30,250 nt of DNA from a bacterium (GCA_021817655.1 JAKAGE010000002.1:1-30250), one strand, 5' to 3'. Counted from the first letter of the stretch, positions 7,933-14,800 are shown. Numbers and translations are program-made. Notes: generated by a model not told the origin, from the letters alone.

Positions 7933-8412
7933 ATGACAACCGCCACGGAACACAAAACAGAGCATAAGCCCGCCGAGCATAAGCCCGCGGCTCATCACGC
8001 TGCTTCGCATGCGCATGCCGCGAAGGGCGGCCGCTACACCGAAGCAGTCGGACGCCGAAAGACCGCGATCGCGCGCGTGCGCATCATGGCCGGCACCGGC
8101 AAGGTGACGGTGAACGGCAAATCGCTCAAGGATTACTTCACGCTGCCGCGCCTTGTGGCGGACGCGAAGTCGCCGATCGAGACGCTCAAGCTTGGCGATT
8201 ACGACGTGCATGTGAGCGTGAAGGGCGGCGGCATCCACGCCCAGGCAGGAGCGGTGCGCCTTGGCCTTTCCCGCGCGATCGTCGCGGCATCGCCTGATTG
8301 GAAGCCCCGTCTCCGCACTATCGGTTATCTCACGCGCGATCCGCGCATGGTGGAGCGGAAGAAGTACGGCCTCCGCAAGGCGCGCCGCCGTCCGCAGTGG
8401 GCGAAGCGCTAG
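7933..8412 (+). CDS. rpsI: 30S ribosomal protein uS9 with His-rich N-terminal extension
   Basis: 159 residues. The ribosomal core starts near residue 33 (GGRYTEAVGRRKTAIARVRIM) and ends with the universally conserved KARRRPQWAKR, whose terminal Lys-Arg reaches the P-site tRNA. The first 31 residues (MTTATEHKTEHKPAEHKPAA..., continuing HHAASHAHAAK) hold nine histidines and are not part of the standard fold (E. coli uS9 is 130 aa); metal binding is possible but unproven. The terminator at 8471 follows. Confidence 0.97.
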   Translation: MTTATEHKTEHKPAEHKPAAHHAASHAHAAKGGRYTEAVGRRKTAIARVRIMAGTGKVTVNGKSLKDYFTLPRLVADAKSPIETLKLGDYDVHVSVKGGGIHAQAGAVRLGLSRAIVAASPDWKPRLRTIGYLTRDPRMVERKKYGLRKARRRPQWAKR

Positions 8413-8470
8413 ACGAGCCATTTTTGCTGGGGTGGCCCGGAAGCTCGGTAAAACAAGGGAAATCTCAAAA

Positions 8471-8505
8471 ACGCCCCACAGGAAACTTGCCTGATGGGGC
8501 GTTTT
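8471..8505 (+). terminator. Intrinsic terminator after rpsI
   Basis: ACGCCCCA (8471-8478) pairs with TGGGGCGT (8495-8502), extended inside by CAGG/CCTG with a single bulged A, then TTTT. An A-run on the other side gives a U-run on the minus strand too, so it may work in both directions. It ends the ribosomal protein operon. Confidence 0.85.
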
Positions 8506-8719
8506 GTTGCGCCATAGCGGCTAGCGCCGCAGACGGGGGATTTTGAAGAAACGATAAGTATTCATATTTTGAACCTATCCGGACAGAAAACTGGGCTTTT
8601 CGCAGCGCAGAAAAAATACGGAATAGTGTCTAAACTCAATTCGGGGCAAACTTTTCCGGCGCATCAAGTCCTGTGGATAAGTTGTGTTATTGTACGTATA
8701 AACGTTCCCATCTTCCCGC
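8506..8719. other. Non-coding gap with one perfect DnaA-box match and an imperfect palindrome
   Basis: No gene is supported here. TGTGGATAA at 8672-8680 is the exact reverse complement of the DnaA box TTATCCACA. TTGTACGTATAA at 8690-8701 is a 10-of-12 palindrome centred on TACGTA, about 20 bp upstream of the lexA -35, and could be an operator of the LexA-like protein. Neither assignment is secure. The remainder is AT-rich and featureless to me. Confidence 0.4.
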
Positions 8720-8748
8720 TTGTATTTTCCCATCGCCCATGATAGAAT
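8720..8748 (+). promoter_or_regulatory. Promoter of the LexA-MBL operon (leaderless)
   Basis: TTGTAT at 8720-8725, a 17-bp spacer, and TAGAAT at 8743-8748. The -10 ends 7 nt before the ATG at 8756, so transcription should begin at or beside the start codon. Confidence 0.65.
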
Positions 8749-8755
8749 GCCCGTT

Positions 8756-9424
8756 ATGACACACCAAAGGGCGGTTTTGACGGATAAACAGCGGGAAACC
8801 CTTGAATTCCTCAGGGATTACGAGCGCCGGACGGGCCAAGCACCCACGATCAAGGAACTGCGGGAAGGCCTCGGCTTGAGCTCTCTGCGGAGCGTGACGC
8901 AGCGGCTGGAGGCGCTTGAGAGAAAGGGCTTTATCAAACGCGATCCCTTTAGGCACAGAAGCATTACGGTCCTTGACCACATTAACCCGTTCTCCCCTGC
9001 GGGAACCATCCAGATCCCGGTCATCGCATCGGCGGGCGCGGACGCCGCGCAGGTCTACGCGCAAGAGCAGTACGGCGAATACCTCACCGTGGACAAGGAA
9101 ATGGTCGGCGATCGGAAGGAGATCGTCGCCATCCGCGCCATCGGCAATAGTATGGTGGACGCCGGAATCAAGAACGGCGACTACGTGCTCGTGGAAGTCG
9201 GCGGCAACGTGGAGGATGGCGATCTCGTGGTCGCGCTACTCGGCGACATGGCCGTCGTGAAGCGCGTGCAGTTCACCAAGGACGCCGTGATTCTCAATCC
9301 CGACTCCAAGAGCGGTGCGTATCAACCGATCGTCATGCAGGATGACTCCAAGATTTTCGGCAAAGTCGTACGAACGATCAGCGTGCAGCCAGATAAAGAA
9401 GAAATAACCTACGAACCGATATAG
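8756..9424 (+). CDS. lexA: LexA-type self-cleaving transcriptional repressor
   Basis: 222 residues. Residues 9-65 form the LexA winged helix (LTDKQRETLEFLRDYERRTG, APTIKELREGLGLSSLRSVTQRLEALERKGFI). The C-terminal half is an S24 peptidase: scissile A93-G94, nucleophile S132 in GNSMVDAGIKNGDYVLV, and general base K169 in GDMAVVKRV. Spacing between these sites matches LexA (E. coli A84-G85, S119, K156). RecA-stimulated self-cleavage would relieve repression after DNA damage. The ATG at 8756 (MTHQRAVLTD) is chosen because a promoter ends 7 nt upstream; a longer start at 8720 would begin inside that promoter. It lies 2 nt before the metallo-hydrolase gene, so it probably autoregulates that operon. 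Whether it is the global SOS regulator or a local one cannot be decided here. Confidence 0.9.
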   Translation: MTHQRAVLTDKQRETLEFLRDYERRTGQAPTIKELREGLGLSSLRSVTQRLEALERKGFIKRDPFRHRSITVLDHINPFSPAGTIQIPVIASAGADAAQVYAQEQYGEYLTVDKEMVGDRKEIVAIRAIGNSMVDAGIKNGDYVLVEVGGNVEDGDLVVALLGDMAVVKRVQFTKDAVILNPDSKSGAYQPIVMQDDSKIFGKVVRTISVQPDKEEITYEPI

Positions 9425-9426
9425 CC

Positions 9427-10485
9427 ATGGCATACGAAATTGATTACATCCCAGTTGGCGAAGGCGAAAGGGGCGGCGACGCGATCGCGTTGCGATACGG
9501 CCCCGCGCTTGAGGGCTTGCAAAAACAGCAAACCGTCATCGTGATTGACGGCGGCACAAAAGAATCAGGCGAGGCACTCGTGGAGCACATCAAAAATCAT
9601 TATGGGACAACGCGCGTTGACATAGCGATATCAACTCACCCCGATCAAGATCATGCTTCGGGTTTGTGCGTGGTACTGGAAAACCTTCAGGTCGGGGCAC
9701 TCCTCATGCACAAACCATGGGAGCATGCGCAAGAAATCAAAAATATGTTTAAGGACGGGCGCATAACCGCATCCGGCCTTGAAGACCGCATTGAAAAGTC
9801 GCTCCAGAACGCGAGCGATCTCGAAGCAATCGCGAATCGGAAGAAAATCCCCATCTACGAGCCGTTCCAAGGCATCGATGTAGGAATGTTTCACGTCCTC
9901 GGGCCCTCAAAGGAATACTACGAAAGTCTCCTGCCGCATTTCAAAGATATGCCGACCCCCAAGACTACTTTGGGTATTTTCGCGCCGATCGTAAAAACTG
10001 CCGAGGAGGTCGTAAGCTGGGTTGAGGACAGTTTCGGCGTCGATCTTTTGAGTGACGACGAGGATACGACTTCGGCAAGCAATAATACGAGCACCATAAT
10101 CCTCTTCAATCTGGACGGCAGAAAAATCCTATTTACTGGAGACGCGGGCAAAACGGCGCTCCTCCAAGCGATTGAATACGCCGAAACGCGGCCAACGCCT
10201 ATTGCGCTCTCCGATCTCGTCCTGTTCGACGTGCCGCATCATGGCAGCAAGCGGAACATAAATAGCAAAGTCATGAAAAAGATACGCGCCACGACAGCGT
10301 TCGTATCTGCGCCGAAGGACGGCAACCCAAAGCATCCGTCCAAGAAAGTCACAAATGCCCTTCAAAAACACGGGTCCGGCGTTTACGTAACGCGCGGGGG
10401 CTCCTTGCTCCACCACTTCCAAGGAAATGCGCGGGGATGGGGCAACGCGACGCCCGAACCATTTCATCCGCGAGTTGAGGAATGA
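9427..10485 (+). CDS. ComEC-like metallo-beta-lactamase-fold hydrolase
   Basis: 352 residues, soluble, no signal peptide. It has GDAIALRYG (as in ComEC VGQGDA), the metal motif H71-P-D73-Q-D75-H76 (HPDQDHASG, the HxDxDH variant of ComEC/Rec2), LFTGDAGKTALL and DVPHHGSKRN (H271, H272). These are the landmarks of the C-terminal MBL domain of competence protein ComEC, here without the membrane channel. The family includes nucleases and phosphodiesterases, and the substrate here is unknown. It starts 2 nt after lexA and overlaps the next gene by 4 nt (ATGA), so it is translationally coupled. The linkage to a LexA repressor and a membrane protein suggests an inducible effector module. Confidence 0.8.
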   Translation: MAYEIDYIPVGEGERGGDAIALRYGPALEGLQKQQTVIVIDGGTKESGEALVEHIKNHYGTTRVDIAISTHPDQDHASGLCVVLENLQVGALLMHKPWEHAQEIKNMFKDGRITASGLEDRIEKSLQNASDLEAIANRKKIPIYEPFQGIDVGMFHVLGPSKEYYESLLPHFKDMPTPKTTLGIFAPIVKTAEEVVSWVEDSFGVDLLSDDEDTTSASNNTSTIILFNLDGRKILFTGDAGKTALLQAIEYAETRPTPIALSDLVLFDVPHHGSKRNINSKVMKKIRATTAFVSAPKDGNPKHPSKKVTNALQKHGSGVYVTRGGSLLHHFQGNARGWGNATPEPFHPRVEE

Positions 10486-11177
10486 AACTTAATCACTACA
10501 ACATCATTGCGAGGATATTCCCGGGAATCATATCGTCCATTCCGTTTTTTGTCCTCCATTTTTATTATCTCCGCCCGGTCTTAGGTCAGTTCTGGGGCGA
10601 CTTGCTTGGAATACAAATCGCGTCCGATGTAACAATCTCTCTTGCACTGCTTTTCCTTCTCATCCAGCTCAGCCGCTACGTTTCCAAAGAAACATTTGAG
10701 AAAAATATTTTTAACGGCTCGTCGGGACTCCCAACCACCGATTATCTTTTGCATGGAGATTCTCATTTTTCTCGCGAGTATACGCTTCAGATACATCAAA
10801 AAATTAGGACGGATTTCAACCTCGAAATACCGTCCCACGAGAGCGAGGCTATTGATGAGGCGAAGTCAAGAAAATCAATTTCCGAAGCCATCACCCATGT
10901 CCGTGGAAGGGTCGGGCCAGGCCGCCTCGTCGAGCAACATAACGCAGAGTACGGGTTTTGGCGCAATCTCGCCGGAGGCGCTATTTTGGCTCTTGCGATG
11001 TCCCTGATAAATATTGTGGTGTTTTCAGTTGTCGTCGTGAATCAATCGGCACTATGGATCTCCATTATTCTTGCACTCATCTATTGCTCGTTGATTGTTT
11101 TTGCTAAACGATTGATCGTGTCGCATGGCCATGAATATGCCAAAGTTCTTATACAAGAGTACATGCTAATGCGATGA
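10482..11177 (+). CDS. Four-helix membrane protein of unknown family
   Basis: 231 residues. Hydrophobic segments lie at about 10-32 (FPGIISSIPFFVLHFYYL), 45-65 (IASDVTISLALLFLLIQL), 160-184 (NLAGGAILALAMSLINIVVF) and 188-208 (LWISIILALIYCSLIVFA). The roughly 95 residues between the second and third are hydrophilic and probably cytoplasmic. I recognise no family. It overlaps its neighbours by 4 nt at both ends, so it is made together with the MBL hydrolase and the following helical protein. The base composition is more AT-rich than the ribosomal region, consistent with acquisition by transfer. A membrane effector or pore of a defence cassette is the natural hypothesis, unproven. Confidence 0.75.
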   Translation: MKLNHYNIIARIFPGIISSIPFFVLHFYYLRPVLGQFWGDLLGIQIASDVTISLALLFLLIQLSRYVSKETFEKNIFNGSSGLPTTDYLLHGDSHFSREYTLQIHQKIRTDFNLEIPSHESEAIDEAKSRKSISEAITHVRGRVGPGRLVEQHNAEYGFWRNLAGGAILALAMSLINIVVFSVVVVNQSALWISIILALIYCSLIVFAKRLIVSHGHEYAKVLIQEYMLMR

Positions 11178-12217
11178 ATAATTACGAGTTGCAAAAAAAG
11201 ATCGATGTCGTCCTTGATGAGGAAAAGAGGGCATATGCCGCTAAGGGGCGCATAAGGGGCGGGCTTGGAAGTATGAATATAGGCCTTCAAAGCATGCCCA
11301 ATAACGGTTGGACTAACGAAGGCGAAATTCCGCAGCTTCTTTTTGACAAAAGCGATCCGAGCATCATTTCTTCTCCGAACGCGACCATCCTCATCAAGTT
11401 ATATTCTTCCCTCACCGACGAAGGGAAAAGATTTTTTACCTCATATCTCACAACCCACTTGAGGAAAGATTCTCCGTACGCGAGCATAGCGTACTTCATC
11501 TTCTTTGTCCTCTATCGCCTCGGCGAAGCCGTCCAAGCTCTTCAGTTCGCTCGCAAGGCGCTTTCGGGCGATGCGGTGCACGGCTATAGCAATTTGCTCG
11601 GCGCATTATCCATGATCGTATCGAGAGAATATCTGCACATCGACCAGAAAACGTACGATGGCATCGATCTCTCCCTGCGTGGCGATACCGAACACAACTT
11701 CCAACTGACTGAAAAGGTTAATCTTGGTCGGCTCAAACACCTCGAAAGGGATTTGAGCGACGTGAGTCCTGAAATCAACGCCGACCGCGAGAAGCTATTA
11801 ACGCTTTGGGAACAAAAAATCGGCACCGGAGTCGTAGCAAATCAAATCAAAGAAATTGATGAGTTTTTTAGCGAGGGGGATTTCAGTCCGACAAAGTACG
11901 CGACCTGCATCGGTCGCGTTCGAATACTCCTCGTGGAAGTTTTAAAGAGTATCGGCAAGGCAATATCCTCGGAAAAGAAAGATGGGAAAATTTCGGACGG
12001 CTCAAATGAGCACGCGGTGTTTGACTATCTAAGGACTCAAAAATTTCTCAGCGATGATGAGTGGAATCTGGTCAAGGCGTTATATGGCTTAACTTCCGAT
12101 CAGGGCGCACACCAAATGGTCGCGCCGCGCGAGTATGCCCGTATCGCAAAAAATATGACATATGAGATCGCATTGCTGGCGTTGACCAAATTCGCAAAGG
12201 TCGAAAAGAAATCTTAA
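11174..12217 (+). CDS. Helical protein with Abi/HEPN-like C-terminal end
   Basis: 347 residues, mostly alpha-helical, soluble. A C-terminal stretch (about 250-340), LRTQKFLSDDEWNLVKALYG...SDQGAHQM...REYARIAKNMTYEIALLAL, resembles the C-terminal region of abortive-infection proteins, where a short SxxGAH turn precedes a final helix with a conserved Tyr/Arg; some of these are HEPN-related. The classical HEPN RxxxxH motif is not clear to me, so RNase activity should not be assumed. The N-terminal 240 residues match nothing I know. It overlaps the membrane protein gene by 4 nt and is followed after 5 nt by a tiny basic protein. Confidence 0.7.
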   Translation: MNNYELQKKIDVVLDEEKRAYAAKGRIRGGLGSMNIGLQSMPNNGWTNEGEIPQLLFDKSDPSIISSPNATILIKLYSSLTDEGKRFFTSYLTTHLRKDSPYASIAYFIFFVLYRLGEAVQALQFARKALSGDAVHGYSNLLGALSMIVSREYLHIDQKTYDGIDLSLRGDTEHNFQLTEKVNLGRLKHLERDLSDVSPEINADREKLLTLWEQKIGTGVVANQIKEIDEFFSEGDFSPTKYATCIGRVRILLVEVLKSIGKAISSEKKDGKISDGSNEHAVFDYLRTQKFLSDDEWNLVKALYGLTSDQGAHQMVAPREYARIAKNMTYEIALLALTKFAKVEKKS

Positions 12218-12222
12218 ATATC

Positions 12223-12348
12223 ATGGCGAAAACTAAGAAAGTTATAGTTTATCGGAGCGCCGTCACGGGAAAGTTCGTGAGGAAATCCTTTGCAAAAACC
12301 CATAAGCGCACTACCGAACGCGAGCACGTGAGGAAGAAATCGAATTGA
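12223..12348 (+). CDS. 41-residue basic protein of the YRSAxTGxFV family
   Basis: MAKTKKVIVYRSAVTGKFVR then KSFAKTHKRTTEREHVRKKSN. The pattern YRSAxTGxFVxKxxAKxHxxTTxxE recurs in short uncharacterised bacterial proteins (some databases call them multidrug transporter, with no basis I know of). It begins 5 nt after the previous stop codon, so it is the likely last gene of the lexA-MBL operon. Its stop codon overlaps the -35 element of the next promoter. Function unknown; the charge suggests nucleic acid binding. Confidence 0.75.
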   Translation: MAKTKKVIVYRSAVTGKFVRKSFAKTHKRTTEREHVRKKSN

Positions 12349-12373
12349 TTATTTAAGCGCCTGCTCGTATAGT
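12345..12373 (+). promoter_or_regulatory. Promoter of the lectin-like membrane protein gene (leaderless)
   Basis: TTGATT at 12345-12350, a 17-bp spacer, and TATAGT at 12368-12373, ending 7 nt before the ATG at 12381. It isolates this gene from the preceding operon. Confidence 0.6.
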
Positions 12374-12380
12374 ACCGAAC

Positions 12381-13328
12381 ATGCCTCCTTCAACATTTCC
12401 CGGCGTTTGGAGTCTGCTTGCGCCCATCCTCGGCAGCTTGTGGCCGTTTTTAGTGCTGGAAATAGCGCTGCTTATAACTCTCCGCCTTTTGGATCCTGAG
12501 GCGACGCGTTTTTTCTTCCGAAGAAATAAGATAGAGATTCTTACAACGCTGTTTGCGGTCATCGGCTACGCGATCAGCTACTTTTACGTGCAACAGCCTG
12601 GTCATGCGTTTGCCATGAGCGTTGCCATATCCCTTATCGCCATGCTCGTTCTCATATATTCGAAAACGCGCGAGCGCGACTTCTATTTCATATCCTTGCG
12701 CCGCGAAAAAGATAAAGATGACTGGATCGGAGACGGCACATTCCGCTACGAACGCACCCAGTATGCGTATTCCGTCACCAACTCCCATTCTGGCTTCATT
12801 TTCCCGAAGTGCCTGATCTGGAGCGACTATAAGTTGAAGTTCGATTTTAAAATCCTAAAAACGTCTATCGGCGTCATATTGCGGGCGACGAACCTTTCCA
12901 ACATGGTGATGATGCAAATTTTTGACAATGGGATTAAGCCGCATATTCGCGTGAACGGCTTTTGGCAATTCTGGGAGCCCAAGGAGGCCCGCCTCGAATT
13001 TACGAAGAAGCTCAATCTTGACGATTGGTACACCTGCACCATGCAGTGCGATAAAAGCTCGATCCGCATCAGGATTTTTGAATGGATCGAGCACGCGGAT
13101 CCGAAAGAGCCCTCCGAAAAAATCATTGAACATAGCCCCATATTTGATCGAACATGGAAAATTCCGTCGGGTCATATCGCCTATCAAACCCAAGACACCT
13201 CACTTGTCGGCCAAATCATAAAGAGCACCGTGCCCTTCCCGATAAACTTAGAATACGGAACTTTTGGATTCCGTAACGATGGCGCGGAGAACGCCTTGGT
13301 CAAAGATGTTCTGATTGAAAAAATTTAG
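12381..13328 (+). CDS. Membrane protein with C-terminal concanavalin-like (DUF1080-type) domain
   Basis: 315 residues. Three N-terminal membrane helices (about 13-38, 52-70 and 77-95) precede a roughly 200-residue beta-rich domain. This domain has alternating strands (YKLKFDFKILKTSIGVILRAT, LNLDDWYTCTMQCDKSSIRIRIFEW) and ends YGTFGFRNDGAENALVKDVLIEKI. Such an ending is typical of the concanavalin A-like jelly rolls of the DUF1080/LamG type, which often bind sugars. It is located beside the lexA-MBL operon and has its own promoter. The charged loop RRNKIE and topology leave open whether the domain is inside or outside. The ligand is unknown. Confidence 0.65.
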   Translation: MPPSTFPGVWSLLAPILGSLWPFLVLEIALLITLRLLDPEATRFFFRRNKIEILTTLFAVIGYAISYFYVQQPGHAFAMSVAISLIAMLVLIYSKTRERDFYFISLRREKDKDDWIGDGTFRYERTQYAYSVTNSHSGFIFPKCLIWSDYKLKFDFKILKTSIGVILRATNLSNMVMMQIFDNGIKPHIRVNGFWQFWEPKEARLEFTKKLNLDDWYTCTMQCDKSSIRIRIFEWIEHADPKEPSEKIIEHSPIFDRTWKIPSGHIAYQTQDTSLVGQIIKSTVPFPINLEYGTFGFRNDGAENALVKDVLIEKI

Positions 13329-13480
13329 TCCACAAACAGAGGCTACTCCAGCACATTGGTAGATCGCCATCCAAATACCACCATCGGTGTACGTGAAAGA
13401 GTCGAAAAACATCTTTCACATCGCGCTCGCTGGTTCGGATAAAGATGCGCAAACAGCAACGAATTTGAATAATTACTATA

Positions 13481-13591
13481 GCGCTAGAAACCGCTCATAT
13501 CCGTTTCGCGCTTGATCTCAAAGAAAAATACGGCGTTCAAAACGTTGAACGTTATGTTTCTGGCACAATTTATCCCGACAGTCGCTCGTAA
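13481..13591 (+). pseudogene. Possible gene remnant (no start codon)
   Basis: In one frame the sequence reads ALETAHIRFALDLKEKYGVQ NVERYVSGTIYPDSRS (split here), then TAA. This is strikingly protein-like, with an H-x-R-F-A...Y-P-D pattern resembling the start of metal-dependent hydrolase-like families, but there is no ATG, GTG or TTG and a stop lies 15 nt upstream. Another frame upstream (13363-13509) is also open and protein-like (KNIFHIALAGSDKDAQT). Both may be relics of decayed genes in the 276-bp gap; chance cannot be excluded. Confidence 0.3.
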
Positions 13592-13604
13592 GCAATCGGT
13601 GCGA

Positions 13605-14468
13605 CTATTCCGTCGGCGCTTCGTTCTTTTCTACCTCAAACGGGACATATGCCCGGAAGTTGGCGATTACCGTTCCTGCGTTTTTGATGATCACGTCGTA
13701 GGCGTTCACCTGAGCGGCTTGCTCTTGCGTTAACGACATGCCGGTAGATGTCGACACTTGCGGCCTGCCGGGCAACGAGAACGAGAATCTTCCGTTGGCA
13801 TCCGCCGTTACCTGCGACGAAGTGTCGGTGTACCCGCCTCCAAGGTGAAGGAGGTGCACGTCGATGGAAAGCGTCGCGTTGGCCGCCGTCGGGAAATCGC
13901 CCTCGTCCTTCCCGTTGGCGTCGGTCTTGCCCACGCAATCGCCGCCGCCGCACCAGAACGTAATTCTGCCTTGGAGGACTTGGTCGTTAAGGATGGTGTC
14001 GCCCTGAGAGTTGCTCATGGCGATGTAGTCCATCGCGCCGCTCTTCGTTATCGGGGTCGTTTGGTCGTTGTAGATGATGCCTTTCTGATTGTCGTCCCAG
14101 CTGATCCAGGTATCGCCGCCGTCCAGGCTGATCTGCGCCCATTCCGTGAGATAGGGAACGATCTGCGTCGGCGCTGGAGTCGTCGTCGCCGCAGGCGCGG
14201 AAACCGCTGGTTGCGCTGGCGTGATATTCACTACGATTGGCGTCGAGGAAGCCGAAGGCGGGGGAACGTTAACGCTTAAATTGCCCGATGAAGGAACCGC
14301 GCCCGACTGAGTGGTCTGAGGCTGCGCGAGCGCCTGTTCCGCCGCGGCAATCGCTTGTCCGGCCAGTGCGTCCACCTGTGATTTCAACTGAACATTCTGC
14401 GCAATCTGGGGGTTGGAGTACAACCCCAAGATCGCGGTTAACAGTGTAAGGATTGAAGCTAATGACAT
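13605..14468 (-). CDS. Exported/surface protein of unknown function
   Basis: 287 residues. The N-terminus MSLASILTLLTAILGLYSNP is a short hydrophobic export or anchor signal, followed by an Ala/Gln-rich helix (IAQNVQLKSQVDALAGQAIA) and a Pro/Ala/Thr-rich linker (about 50-105). A beta-rich domain follows with CGGGDC (two cysteines, possible disulfide) and a late immunoglobulin-like segment (YTDTSSQVTADANGRFSFSLPG). It resembles CPR surface proteins with a peptidoglycan-related helix at the start; no enzymatic motif is visible. A weak -10 (TACATT, 14475-14480 on the minus strand) ends 6 nt before the ATG. A structured RNA is encoded just upstream on the same strand, so this gene could be controlled by it. 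Confidence 0.75.
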   Translation of the reverse strand: MSLASILTLLTAILGLYSNPQIAQNVQLKSQVDALAGQAIAAAEQALAQPQTTQSGAVPSSGNLSVNVPPPSASSTPIVVNITPAQPAVSAPAATTTPAPTQIVPYLTEWAQISLDGGDTWISWDDNQKGIIYNDQTTPITKSGAMDYIAMSNSQGDTILNDQVLQGRITFWCGGGDCVGKTDANGKDEGDFPTAANATLSIDVHLLHLGGGYTDTSSQVTADANGRFSFSLPGRPQVSTSTGMSLTQEQAAQVNAYDVIIKNAGTVIANFRAYVPFEVEKNEAPTE

Positions 14469-14522
14469 GATTTTAATGTAATGATTTTTGTTATTCGAGG
14501 TGGCGGCACGGGCCGGCCTTTC

Positions 14523-14682
14523 AAAAAAACACTGAACCCCGTGCCAGCTGGGCCTTGCGGCCCCATAGCCCTTTCGAGCTATGACTTATCGCTAAGTTGC
14601 TGAACACGGGGTTCAGTATTAGCGATAAGTTTTTTGGGCCATATCCCCGCTGGAAGCGGAGGGTTAGGCTGGGATTAACCCT
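14523..14682 (-). ncRNA. Structured RNA of about 160 nt with GNRA hairpins, interlocking helices and U7 terminator
   Basis: Read on the minus strand, 5' to 3': stem AGGGTTA/TAACCCT (14682-14660); abutting stem CCGC/GCGG (14659-14647); P1 5' strand ACTTATCGCTAA (14630-14619); P2 5' strand ACTGAACCCCGTG (14617-14605); P1 3' strand TTAGCGATAAGT (14595-14584); H1 CATAGCTCGAAAGGGCTATG (14583-14564), 8 bp capped by GAAA; H2 GGGCCGCAAGGCCC (14563-14550), 5 bp capped by GCAA; P2 3' strand CACGGGGTTCAGT (14543-14531); then G and T7 (14529-14523). P1 (12 bp) and P2 (13 bp) are perfect and interlocked. GNRA loops exist only in the minus-strand reading, which fixes the direction. A TATAAC element (14688-14693) would start the RNA at about 14682. 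It matches no RNA class I can name; it may be a free RNA or a leader of the 14468 gene. Confidence 0.75.
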
Positions 14683-14687
14683 ATTCA

Positions 14688-14693
14688 GTTATA
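14688..14693 (-). promoter_or_regulatory. -10 element (TATAAC) for the structured RNA
   Basis: On the minus strand TATAAC ends about 5 nt before the first hairpin of the RNA. No clear -35 is visible. The plus strand has an overlapping perfect TATAAT (14690-14695) that could fire toward the 14801 gene. Between 14696 and 14800 I see no other feature. Confidence 0.35.
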
Positions 14694-14800
14694 ATGACAT
14701 GTTAGCTTATTTGGATACGAATGTGTAGGCCCGAATCGGGGCGGTTTGCGGGCGCAGAAGACGAGTTGACTTCGCTCGTGCATGGCGGCACTTTGAAGGC

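Noticed and set aside
7039..8421. A 460-codon open frame on the minus strand across rplQ, rplM and rpsI
   Set aside because: It is the complement of three unmistakable ribosomal protein genes; its composition is that of a shadow frame.
8506..8755. Replication origin in the gap before lexA
   Set aside because: Only one DnaA-box match and no AT-rich repeat array or dnaA/dnaN gene nearby.
14523..14682. Insertion-sequence ends or a simple bidirectional terminator as explanation of the inverted repeats at 14.5 kb
   Set aside because: There is no transposase beside them, and the interlocking repeat order plus two GNRA-capped hairpins on one strand fit an RNA fold better.
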